DNA of 64,000 nucleotides from Styela clava (taxonomy: Eukaryota; Chordata; Ascidiacea; Stolidobranchia; Styelidae): the NCBI RefSeq assembly GCF_964204865.1, contig NC_135260.1, positions 19,328,001 to 19,392,000 on the forward strand, given 5' to 3'. Shown one piece after another: positions 13,801 through 23,822 of the stretch. Position 1 is the stretch's first letter, and the number at the start of each line of letters is the position of its first letter. The notes below the pieces were generated by a model that worked only from the letters and a program-made list of their open reading frames with translations, did no database searches and had not been told where the DNA came from. A program made the position numbers and the translations under genes.

Positions 13801-16800
13801 AAAAAGTGCGAAAGTGCTTTTGCCGATTTTAACAAGTTAGGTGCCCTAGCCTTTCATATAACCCATTTAAAACGGCATAGATACTCGAAAAAGCGCTCCT
13901 CCGGTTAATATTATGAATCAAAGAGAAGCCTTTCCGTTAACCGAGTTCCCTTTAAGCGAATTCACGTTTAATTAAAACAAGCGAATTCATCGGCAACGTA
14001 AGGACATCTGCTAACACCGGCCGCGGACAAAACTTTCATGCAATGTATCACATTGTCAGTTGCTTACTCGCGTGAACAGCAAAGGCTTTCACATTTGTTA
14101 CTCCTTCCATCTAACAGACAACGATTGATACATGCAGGCTGGAAACCATATTAGTTACAGGGTGGATCATTTGTACAAAACCTGTGCAAAATAATTCCCC
14201 CCCCCCCCCCAAATATAAACAGCAATCAACTAATTAGGGTTAGGTGCGCTGGAAATTCAACTTTTCGATGTATCCCTACACCTAATCTGATAATTATTAA
14301 TTTGTGATTTTGAACCACTTTGAAAGTCGCCACCCGCTGTTTTAAAAGATAGGTTAACCTACGTTCCCTCCGAAATATTACGCAGGATACTCCCCTGTTT
14401 TAGGAGATAGGTTGACCTACTTTCCTTTCAAACTTTTTCTTCGAAATATTACAACAAGATCACTTTGAAAATCCTCCCGTTTCGTGAGCTAGGGTGACCT
14501 AATTTCTCATTTACATTTATATTATACTATTTCAGAGCTTACCCCAAGACAAGTAATTTTTAAATGTCGACATGCCTTGGTTTGCGTGCGAGTTAGTTTA
14601 AATCGGGCAGAAAACATCATATATTGGCAAAATGTTTAGTAATGCCATGTACTTTCAGCATTCATAAATAGCACTCTTTGTAATGCTGCTGACCTAGTAT
14701 CAAATATTTGCATCACAACGCCACTTGCGAGGTTTCCATATATTTCAATTACACTAATAGGAACGATGACACCAAAGAGTTTTCTTTTGCGAAGGTACAC
14801 GAAATATAACGAGGGTGATTCTTGAAAAAAACATGAATATAAAAAATAAACGAATGATATGATAGTGGATCCCAAATAATTTTGAGAGTGTCTCGGAATA
14901 CCAATCCATTTGATAAATAATTTTTATTCGACCACATGAACGCAGATATCTTGAAAATTAATGTTGAAAGAGGAGTAGGCATTCTCAGATATCAGACATC
15001 GAGTCGCAATATTCAATCGTTCATATGCACAAACCTGACATTAATAGTAATTGCTACCCAAGTTTAGAAGCCAACAAACAGAAAATAACTTATCCTAAAA
15101 CACAATTAAAATTCAGTCGGCAATAAATTGCGCCAACACGATGCCATACAAAACAAGAAAGATTTGGTCGTGAGAGTTATGTTAGATGACTGCAAAACGA
15201 CGTTGTTTTTTAAGCAGGATATAAAACAATCACATTAAAAAAACGGGAGTCACGACGCCCTTAACACATCGTGTGTATTAAACTTCCCTGGTAAGTACTT
15301 TGGTAAGTACAATTTCGAATTTAAAATAAATGAAAACCCGACATATAATAAAGACGGAAAAGTAAAATGAACATTTATTGAAAAAGTTATTATTTAATAA
15401 GAAAGACAACATGATCGTACAATTCCGCCAAAACCTCGATGTTCGCAAGTGAGATGACAAATAAATACTTCCCTGTATTCGATCAATTAACTTTAGCGTC
15501 TCGTTGTTCTGCCAACAAACAGCCGGGTGCAACATATTTCCGTCCTGTGATATGCTCACAAATATTCTCGATATTAATATCATACCCTCGTGTATGTACT
15601 TTCTATTAGCTCTTTAGTGATCCCTTCCATCCTTGGCCAAGTCATGTTTCGAATATGTGAACATTTTATTTTGAACAGAGGTAAAATCAATCGCGAATTT
15701 CGTTATAACGGCTCGTTTACGAATTGTTGCGCCTGTTATCGTCGAAAATGATTACATTTGTTGTATTTTGAGGCATTTAAGCAGTAATAATTAGGGCATG
15801 ACATCATCAAAATCGTCAAGTGAGATCTTGAAATTGCAAATTCCGTAAATAAAATTGTGAATTACTCGGTAACGAATTCAGCTTTATAGCCGTCGGGGTA
15901 TTGTTTTGTTGAAAATTATTATTAATGTGAGAGCGCCAAAAACAAACAGTCCATACCGATGCGACTGCAATTTATATGGCCGCACTTGGTGTGGCGCGTT
16001 TATTAATAGTGTAAAATAAAATAAACGAATATCAATTATAACCAAGCCTGTCAGCGTGTTTATTTTCTGTGGGCAAGAATCGTAAAATACCATCTTGAGA
16101 CAAATTCACTTCTATTGCAAAATCTTAATTTTCAGTTATTATCGATATACAAATAACGTGTGGCAACTTTTTAATTTATCGTCGACCAAAAAACCACCCC
16201 ACACTCGTCCAAACGTGTGTCGAGCTTGAAAGACAGGAACAGATTCATCGACGACTTTAATTAGGGAAAATATGTATTATATTGGGAATGCAAAATAAAT
16301 GTAACAAAACGCATTTTTTTGTGATATAACTTTGTATTTTCGAAAACGGGTTGCCGTGAAAGGTAAAATTTGATCTAAATTAATCGCAAAAATGTTTTAT
16401 TTTAAATGTAACAAAACACATTTTCGCGATATAACCTTGTATTTTCGAAAACGGGTGTCCTGAAAAGTAAAATATGATCTAAATTAATCGCAAAAATGTT
16501 TTATTTTAAATGTAACAAAACACATTTTCGCGATATAACCTTGTATTTTCCGAAACGGGTGTCGTGAAACGTAAAATATGATCTAAATTAATCGCAAAAA
16601 TGTTTTATTTTTAATGTAACAAAACACATTTTTCGCGATACAACTGTATTTTCGGATACCGGGTGTCATGAAGAGTAAAATATGATCTGAATTAACCGTA
16701 AATAATGTTTCATTCCAAATGTATCAAAACGCATTTTTCGTGATACATTTTCGAAAACGGGGCGTCATGAAAAGTATTAATCTGTTTTATCTATCGTCTA

Positions 16801-19800
16801 ACTAACGTCTGGTACACATCATTTTCGGGGAGAACTCTAGCCCGCGAAACGTCATTTAATTTAAAATAGAGAATGTTTCACGCATTCCAAAACGAAAAAT
16901 CGCCAATAAGTCGGCAGGGATTCAACCCTCCGGATTCAGTATTCTATATCCCCCCGTGTCAGAACTTTCTGAAGAATGGAACAAAGAACCCGTCAAACCG
17001 TCGCGGAAGAAGGGGAGTATTTTTTGCACTAATAATTAGGGCGTGACATTATCAAAATCGTCAAGAAACTGGTGAATTTGCAAATTCCATAAATAAAATT
17101 GTGAATTGTTCGGTAACATTTTAGCTATAATTATCGCCCGGGTATTGTTTTGTTGAAAACACGTTGAAACTTGAGGGAATTAGTTACAATTAGCGCCTGA
17201 CCTCTATTAGGCACTCGAGCCCAATCTTTTTAGCATTAAGTCGCATACCTAAAATATCCTGTAAAAGAAGTGCTGTTCATTAACGTCATCTCGTCTTATG
17301 ACCACGCAGAAATGCCTTTATTGCCGAATTATTCAATCACTATTTTATTAAATCAACATTTAGGATTGGCACAATTTCAGATTTGCGAAGTTTATCACCA
17401 TAGAAAAACATGAGAAAGTTAATTATCGTCTTAATAAATATCTGCATCACGGTATTGACAATAATATTACAATTCGCATAAAATTGGGACGGTAAATTTA
17501 CAAATCTTGATAGGTAATATTAAAGCCAACGCAAATGTTAATTTGAGTCCTCAATGTCTTCAACAGCTGTCCCGAAATATAAAACTTCGATGTCTGCCGA
17601 CCCGCAAGAATTCATATTTGTAAAAAAGAGAGGGCGGGAATATAGATTACCAAAACCTGGATATCGCCGCCAAAACGATCGGTGACAAGAACAATTAGCG
17701 ATTACAACTGAATTAACCAGTAAAAAGGCTTGTTGCCGATTTTTTAATGTTTCCACCGACGTTCCAAAAATATTTGTTATTCGGTACTCGTTAATATTCG
17801 ATTCCAAAAAATATTGAATTTTGCCCACCCCTACTCGCATATCAATGAGAAATAGTTGTGTAAATATCGCAAAATTCCGGAAAATGCCACATGCTTTCAA
17901 CATTGTGATTACAATAAAATGGCACTTATTATTAATGGTATTTTGTGGATTTGGTGATTTTGCAAATCTGTGACATGCTGCTAAAAGTTTCGTCTGATTT
18001 GAAAATCGTGCACTTTGGTCACAATTCATCCAAAGTGACTATAACACTTTACTAACACTTTTATAGTCACTTTGAATTCATCGATATCATTGATAGTCAC
18101 ATGACCACTCTCGTTCAAAGAAACGCACTGCTATTTTTCCAACATCTGCTTTCAAAGACGCCGGGAGCGTTTTTGCGGGAGAAGCGGAATCGGTGTGCTT
18201 GTATAATAATCATATTATAAATAAGAATTTTGCCGTTAATGCAAAAGCTTTATCTCCTATGTCTGCATCTCATAGGTTAGAGTTCCGTTAAATATCGTTA
18301 TAATATGCGGAATTGAGTTACAAAAGTACTAGTATGTTACCTGTTTGTCATCTTAATACTCGAAAATATTTGTTAACTTTGAATTTTTATTCCATTCAAA
18401 ATCGGAAAAAAGTGCTATTTCTCTTCAAAATCGGTAAAAAGTGCTATTTCACAGTCCCTAAAAAAAGTTGCAAAAGTGCTTCGCAATTTTCACAAAAAAG
18501 TGCGCTAATAGTGAACACTGATTCTCACCTTTTTTTTTTGATCTGGATATTGCCTTGGAATATACTGAATATTCGTTGATTCAGGCCTAAAAATTAAATA
18601 CAATATAAATACATGAATGGATGGATAACTTCTAATACATAAAAAACAGGACATATAGTGCAATATTTTATAGGTGAATCATTATCTGAGAAGAAGTACA
18701 TTATCAACTGTTGAACTTGATATACAGCTTAATAAGGGTAACCAAATTATTATATAAAAAGTCTGAAAAGGATGAAAATGATCCTACAGTGATTTCCATC
18801 GATACTTTGTTTCAATCGCAGACTGTTGTTTTCCAGTATCAGCGTCACCATATTTTTTCCCTTCCTTGTGTTGTTGGATGAGAACTAAATATGAAATTTT
18901 ACATAATGCTGTAATGATTCACAATAATTTAGTAAATCAATTTTTATTTAGACAGAACGAAATAGGAAAATGCGAAAGACTGATTGTGATCATTCTGAAA
19001 ATTATATCTCTGTCCAGTACCTTAATTTGTGAAGATTGTTGAATTCAAAAACTTAGTCAACAAATTATGAAATATTTCGTTTGTAATGTCTGAATGCTGG
19101 AATGCTACATTCAGATATTTGAAATGTAATGTCAACAATCCATGCAGATTTAGACTACCAAATTCACAGTGTGAAAAAAAGATTGCATTTATAATGCCAC
19201 AATATGTCTTCCAAATTCTACCTGGTTTCGACTTTTTCTGTAAATAGTTATTAACTGTAATAGAGTTATTAACTATAAACAAACAGGGGGATTGGACAAG
19301 AAAAAAGATCATGCCATAATTTATGTTGCCAAATCGCGACTACTAAGCCTAGAACTTTATTATATTGTTGCCAAATGAGGGTTATCAGAATCACAAGTGC
19401 AGTTTTAAGTATTCTGTGGCATCTGCAGCTGCCGCAAAACCATGGCGGTATTTCCATACCATGGCAGCTACGGCCAAACCTATGGCGACTGACATTTTAG
19501 CTGCCACAAACCAATGTCTGAATGTCGAGCTGCCGTTACTGCGGCAGCAAATTGAAAACCAATGGCAGGTAAAATTTTGCTGCCGTAACCACGGCAAGTG
19601 GGCGGTAAAGACAGGGCTGTCCTATATGGTGACAAATATTAGGTAAGTTGGAACGTTTTTCTTCTGGATACAGTTTTGATAGATTTGGGGTTAGGGTTTA
19701 AGTAGATATAATTCCACATGATCAATTGAAATCTGGTTCATTAATTTGTGAATATACCGTAAATACTGATTACTGAATAACGTTAGCGCTATAAATCCAT

Positions 19801-20637
19801 GGAAAGAGCTGCCGCGGTTCGTTTGTGGCAGGAGCTGCCATGAAGTGGTAAGAACTGCGCCTCCAGAATCACACAAAAGTTGCTAGGATAGGATTTTCAT
19901 ATTTACCAGCAAACCCACATAGCTGCATAGAGTAATCAGAGTTGCGATCAATGATGTCGAGTATATTCCTAACGCTTAACATGATGCACCAACAGCTGAA
20001 CCAGGGTAGAACTTAAAGGATTTTAAATATTATAGGCTACCGGTACTTGTTTTGGGTCTCGTGTAGTTTTGTACCTAACGTACTTTTAGTGGGCGTAGCA
20101 TAACAATTTTTCGATATATCAATCCTAACCCCCATCTGATTACGCCATCCAAAAATTAAATCACTCCGACATCACAATCACGTCATAGAGCTTGCCAAAT
20201 ATTCGCACGATCGACCGAAATGGCATTGGCGCCGACGATAAAGAACTGACTGACGTTATCGGTCTCTCTCCTATTGGAATCGTTGCGACGAGAAAAATAA
20301 TTGTTCGATTTCGGGTGCTCGTTTTGGATGGCAGTTCGTATAGTTTGAAGGGCTCTATTACGTCACTGTGACGTCGTAATGACGTAATTTTTGGATGGTG
20401 TAGCCAGGGTAGGGTTAGGATTGATAGGTGACCACTAGAAGTACCGGTACCGTATGTTAGGTAAGAAACTACATGAGACCCCTTGTTTTCATAGTCTGAT
20501 ACCGGTGCGGTAGCCCAGTACCGGTAGTCTATGTCAGTTTTTCAATTAAAAGCCAGTAATTTAAGCGTTAAATTCGGAAATTTTGCTGTACCTGATAAAT
20601 ACTTGATTTCCTCACGAAGACGATCGGCATGAGACAT
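4895..20637 (-). CDS. ZC3H3: Zinc finger CCCH domain-containing protein 3 (ZC3H3/Smicl orthologue)
   Basis: Fourteen exons read on the minus strand, all GT-AG and in phase: 20637-20592, 18884-18788, 18553-18529, 13188-12716, 11823-11659, 11320-11238, 11082-11037, 10692-10615, 10104-9969, 9543-9409, 6600-6497, 6234-6148, 5788-5691, 4959-4895. The total is 1638 nt, 545 residues. The start MSHADRLREEIKYLS then VLIQQHK parallels the short N-terminal helix of vertebrate ZC3H3. Five tandem CCCH fingers follow at about residues 331-455: CLYFGRFGKCMRGDRCNFIH, CTRFLRGTCRNDKCSFSH, CLFFLRGKCSVVNCPYLH, CRRFATTGFCQDADKCKMQH and CPEFYESASCSRGKSCQLQH. The C-terminal IHIKPRF matches the family tail. Family members are nuclear RNA-binding proteins of mRNA polyadenylation and export, and Smicl binds CPSF30 and Smads. 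Exon 3 (25 nt) is the weakest; its donor is hit by a transposon. Introns hold several mobile elements. Confidence 0.9.
5121..5473. mobile_element. Short hAT-like MITE in ZC3H3 intron 13
   Basis: It begins CAGGGGTGCGCAATTTTTAA and ends GTGCACACCCCTG, inverted termini of the common CAGGGGTGCGCAA type. GGGCCGCAC recurs near both ends. The target duplication is unclear. Related pieces start at 25931, 26231 and 53032. Confidence 0.7.
7062..9320. mobile_element. hAT-type element in ZC3H3 intron 10, with a nested element
   Basis: It begins CAGTGATTCTCAAACTAGG and ends AAAGTTTGAGAACCACTG, good inverted termini, with 8-bp target duplication CTCTACAC (7054-7061 and 9321-9328). The GAGAACCACTG end is typical of hAT elements. 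Little of its own interior remains because 7546-9168 is a second element. Confidence 0.9.
7546..9168. mobile_element. Nested hAT-like element sharing its core with the 4.7-kb elements
   Basis: Ends CTAGGGTGGGCAAAATCGAA and ATGCCAGCCCTAG form short inverted termini. The flanks CTGTTAGT and TTGTTACG agree at 5 of 8 bases, a decayed duplication. The interior (for example ACCGATATCGTTTCGGTGGC, and the CCAAGAATGGAAGGGATCAC block near 8570) is the reverse complement of segments at about 17640-17700 and 15600-15700. Confidence 0.65.
12095..12250. repeat. Fragment of the 36.6-kb hAT element in ZC3H3 intron 4
   Basis: GTGTTGCCCTGTTCTT, GATCAGTGTTT and TTCGACTGTTTTTGGTG match 36855-36975 in the same order. 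No ends are present. Confidence 0.6.
13395..13600. mobile_element. GTAGTATGTG MITE, diverged copy in ZC3H3 intron 3
   Basis: Begins ACTCCCGTAGTATGTGTACC with GGTTAGGGTTAGGCC, and ends with GGTACACATACTTCTGGAG. The outer arm is missing, so it is a shorter or eroded copy of 29399-29613. Confidence 0.6.
13749..18520. mobile_element. hAT-type element, 4.77 kb, non-autonomous, in ZC3H3 intron 3
   Basis: It begins CAGTGTTAACTCTAAGC and ends GTGAACACTG, giving short inverted termini. An identical 8-bp target duplication ATTCTCAC flanks it (13741-13748 and 18521-18528), diagnostic of hAT. No transposase is recognisable. The motif GTGCGAAAGTGCTTCGCA lies near the left end and a related run near the right. 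The interior has four-and-a-bit tandem units of about 105 bp (16290-16760), and a core also found reversed at 7546-9168. A second copy is at 43920-48551. Confidence 0.92.
16290..16770. repeat. Tandem ~105-bp repeats within the 4.77-kb hAT element
   Basis: Units start near ATGTAACAAAAC at 16298, 16406, 16512, 16614 and 16720 (partial). Each carries TTGTATTTTCGAAAACGGGT and GATCTAAATTAATCGCAAAA. The later units are more diverged. Confidence 0.85.
19395..19863. mobile_element. Mutator-like MITE in ZC3H3 intron 1
   Basis: Flanked by the 9-bp direct repeat CAGAATCAC (19386-19394 and 19864-19872). Ends AAGTGCAGTT and AACTGCGCCTC are inverted. The interior is rich in GCTGCCA/TGGCAGC words with scattered CCATGG. 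It is the same family as 31571-32013. Confidence 0.75.
20079..20450. mobile_element. Palindromic MITE-like repeat in ZC3H3 intron 1
   Basis: The ends GTACTTTTAGTGG and CCACTAGAAGTAC are inverted. The inner arms AATCCTAACCCCCATC and GGTAGGGTTAGGATTGAT and the AATTTTTGGATGG/CCATCCAAAAATTA pair continue the imperfect hairpin. No coding content. Confidence 0.55.
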
Positions 20638-22856
20638 GATGATGGTCTTGTACCGGTACCAGCCGAGCAACCAACCTTCCAAAGTAATCACAGAACAATG
20701 AGCAGTCTGGCTTTTGTGAAAATTATACCCCGGAGGGCGCTAGTGCAACCTGTGCTACAGTGCTGAAAATGGTAAACTGTACTAGCAAACAAATTCATTT
20801 TGTAATCCCGAACTTTCCCTTGCTCATGATCAAAAATATGCGACAAATTGAACGGTCGTGAAATGAATCATTCAATAATAAAGAGTACTGGGATATTTTA
20901 GCAACACAAACTGACAGATTAAAGACAACACTCACTGTTTGGAATACCGTACCGTATTTCTTAAGGTTTAGTTTGCTCTGTTGATTCCATATTCAGTTTT
21001 TATCAATTATTTTATAGACAGTTATGCTGATTATAGAGTCGAAATAAACTCATAATTTCACGAGCACGCCGAAGCTCAAGCCAGTTAAAAGCGATTTATT
21101 TTAAATATCACATCGTGCTAAACAGGGGTTATAAGTATAAGTATAAGTTTATTTCGACTCCATAATCAGCAAAACAATAAAATGAATGCTAAAAATAAAT
21201 AAATAAAAACAGATTATGAAATCAGTAGAGCGAACAAAACCTTAGATAAGGTTTAAAACGTACAGAATGTATATAAGATGGAAGGTTTTGCCAAGAAGAT
21301 GTGGTACGTGTTCACTCACCTAAAATAATTGAAATATTTCACACACGCTCACACGCACCCACACACACAACCATATAGAAGTTATTAAGTAAAGGAAACA
21401 TGAAAAATTACATACTGGTAGTTAATAAAAAATAAATAAATAAAAATTACTTGCCACACCATATTAATAAATTTATCATGATTGCCACTGCCAAATTGAT
21501 CAATTTTATAAATGGGAGTGAACAGTAAAGATAAACTTTTATAAAAAAATATATTGTCAAGCTGATTATAGATGGAGTCAAATGCCAAAATGCCCAACCA
21601 AAGTTGCCAGAATTGGGTGCATGAAGAGGTGGGCTAGACCACTTCATTGTCCAAACTAGAGCCTATTATTGCCAAATTGTAGTCCAGATTGCAATAAGTA
21701 TTTAAATCTATCAGTAACTTTATAAGTATGAGTAATTATAATTAATTAAGGTAGAAAGACAGGGTATAGGAATATGTTGGTTGCTAAGGTTATAAGTTTT
21801 TTTTTTTTCATTCTTAGATATTGTCTTCTGCAAGGATAAAGGAATTAGGAATAAAGGAATTAGTATTGTTATTTCACAGGATCATTTCTTCATTTAATTA
21901 TTGTGGCGTAATAGATTCAAGTTTATCGTGGATGAGACATCAGCCTGCGAATTTTGTTGTTGTAGACACCATTTATATTCAATAAACTAGCCATTGTATT
22001 GATCATCACAGAACGACCTGAAAAACAGAAAAAAAAATCTGCGAGTAGGATATTCAAGGGTTACATATTTGGAAACAGCACTACCCTACACTTTTGTTTA
22101 GAATTAATTATTATTTCGAGTAGATATTGATTATTAGTTATCTATCTATAAAACGCTAGTTCAAAGACCAGAGTTGAAATATGGTTGGGACACAGGGTGA
22201 ATTCCTCGCAAACCATGCAGAAACTCTCAAACCACACTGACCATTCGTATGTTGGCCTTCACATCAACTTCACAGCAGAACCTCAACCTAGGATAAAATT
22301 TTGTATACACACAAAACAAATCATAGAATACCACAACAAATTAAAATGAAGGGGAGAATCCAATATATCTCCACTGGTCGCCTAATTACAATAATAGGTA
22401 CAGGAGCTAAACTATACGGTCTACAACCCTCATAAGGTATCACACCACCCATATAGAAACAAAGACCATGCATGTGTAATGTCAAAAATCCAACGTTAAG
22501 CAAAAAGGGAACATGCGCATGCAGATGTTAGAGTGTAAACAGCCATATGAAAAATAAATAAATAAAATAATTTGCTGTGCATGCTACAGAACCCGACACA
22601 CCAACAATAGATGTAGAACAGGTGGAGAGAGATTAACTGCCGGCTCAACAACAATCAGCAGCTGCAGGAGCAATAGCAATATTGTAGCTGTTTAATATTT
22701 TCATGAAAATAAGTATGTGCAAGTGAAGAGTGTCCCAACTTTCTATCATGGTCATTCATGAAGGTTCAATATTTTTTGTGTCCGAGCTATCAAAACGTTG
22801 TAGCTAATTACATACGAAAGAGTATATATATCAGTGTGGTTATGGGAAAATAACTT
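20638..22856. other. ZC3H3 5' flank and repeat debris
   Basis: The ZC3H3 promoter should lie just above 20637; no TATA box stands out. CCGGTAC-rich words recur at 20440-20660. The rest holds LINE-type ends and AT-rich sequence without a recognisable gene. Confidence 0.4.
20960..21195. repeat. Inverted pair of LINE-type 3' ends
   Basis: GCTGATTATAGAGTCGAAAT at about 21025 and ATTTCGACTCCATAATCAGC near 21155 are near-complementary; both include GAAATAAACT, the 3' end of a LINE-like repeat also ending in (CTAT)n at 25718. Confidence 0.5.
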
Positions 22857-23168
22857 TTAATATTTGGATACCAAGTACGACTTAACTTGTTTCTGAAATG
22901 ATTTTTTGGATTTTAATGACTTCAAATTCAAGGGGAGAGAGTTCCATAGCTTAGGTCCATTATAGCATAGGGCATGCTGGCTCACAGATTTACTCATAAA
23001 CGGTATAAATAAATTGGAATTACTTCTTCGATTGGAGGTGGTTTTGGTTAGTATGTCGTCAAAGCAGTTTGACAATGAGTTGTCATGAAAATCATAAACT
23101 AATGATAATACTTCAAATTTCATTATGTCTTCAACCTTGAGTATATTTAGCGATTTATCGCCGTTCAA
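22857..23168 (-). pseudogene. Non-LTR retrotransposon ORF2 C-terminal fragment
   Basis: The 103-codon frame reads NSNLFIPFMSKSVSQHALCY, NGPKLWNSLPLNLKSLKS and SFQKQVKSYLVSKY, the characteristic end of LINE reverse-transcriptase proteins. Nothing upstream of about 23168 continues the RT, so this is a 5'-truncated copy. Confidence 0.75.
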
Positions 23169-23255
23169 AATTAGAATCGGAAGGATGTTCGCGGGCCGGA
23201 AGGTTGTAGCGCCGAAAGTGCACGCAATTTTAGCTGGGGTTCTGTGGAATCACTT

Positions 23256-23666
23256 TCAATTGACAATTTTTGGAGCATGTTTGTTTGACTCGTAATGGCA
23301 CTTAATCTCGTATTCATTCAGCACAGGAATAGTCCGTTGGCAAAGAAGACAACTCGCTGAAATTTGATTCTTTTTAACGCAGAAACACAAATGCTGACAT
23401 TTATCCAAGAAACGTCTGTTTTCAGCGTCTAGTCTTCGTTTGCTTTTTGACATCTCTGGGTTTTCTTATGTGACTGATAACTAAATTTCTGCTCTATGTA
23501 ATCCTAAAAACCGGTACGTATAATTGAGATACCGGTATAATTGAATTGTTGGGATAAACACGTGCTTATTAGCAAAAAGGTAGAAACAAAATCTGTTGTG
23601 CACCATTTCACTTATGCTCGGCGGGCCGTTTTAAATCGATATGCGCGCCGGATTTGGCAACCCTTG
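23256..23666 (-). pseudogene. hAT transposase N-terminal zinc finger fragment
   Basis: The frame 23453-23256 gives MSKSKRRLDAENRRFLDKCQ, then CLLCQRTIPVLNEYEIKCHY, the BED-like finger that opens GTF2IRD2/EPM2AIP1-related hAT transposases. The presumptive element end, GGTTGCCAAATCCGGCG on the minus strand, lies near 23660. The catalytic part is missing; the other edge is about 23190. Confidence 0.65.
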
Positions 23667-23688
23667 TGCTAAAGGCTTGCCACAGCAT

Positions 23689-23822
23689 CTCATATTACGC
23701 TGCGTAGGTTCGAATCCCGTGAAGTATAATTATGTGCGAGATTACTGCTCGCTACTGTTGGGACTCTTGACCGCCGCCGCTGGTCGGTTATGGCTTCCTC
23801 CGACATCAAGTTCATGCAAATA
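23689..23822 (+). mobile_element. tRNA-derived SINE fragment
   Basis: Contains a B-box-like GTAGGTTCGAATCCCG and then GGTCGGTTATGGCTTCCTCC, the plus-strand version of the family tail. It ends in an A-rich run. Confidence 0.6.

Noticed and set aside
17538..18029. A 163-codon minus-strand frame in the first 4.77-kb hAT
   Set aside because: The second copy of the element (47.6-48.05 kb) carries deletions and changes that break this frame, so it is not conserved coding sequence.
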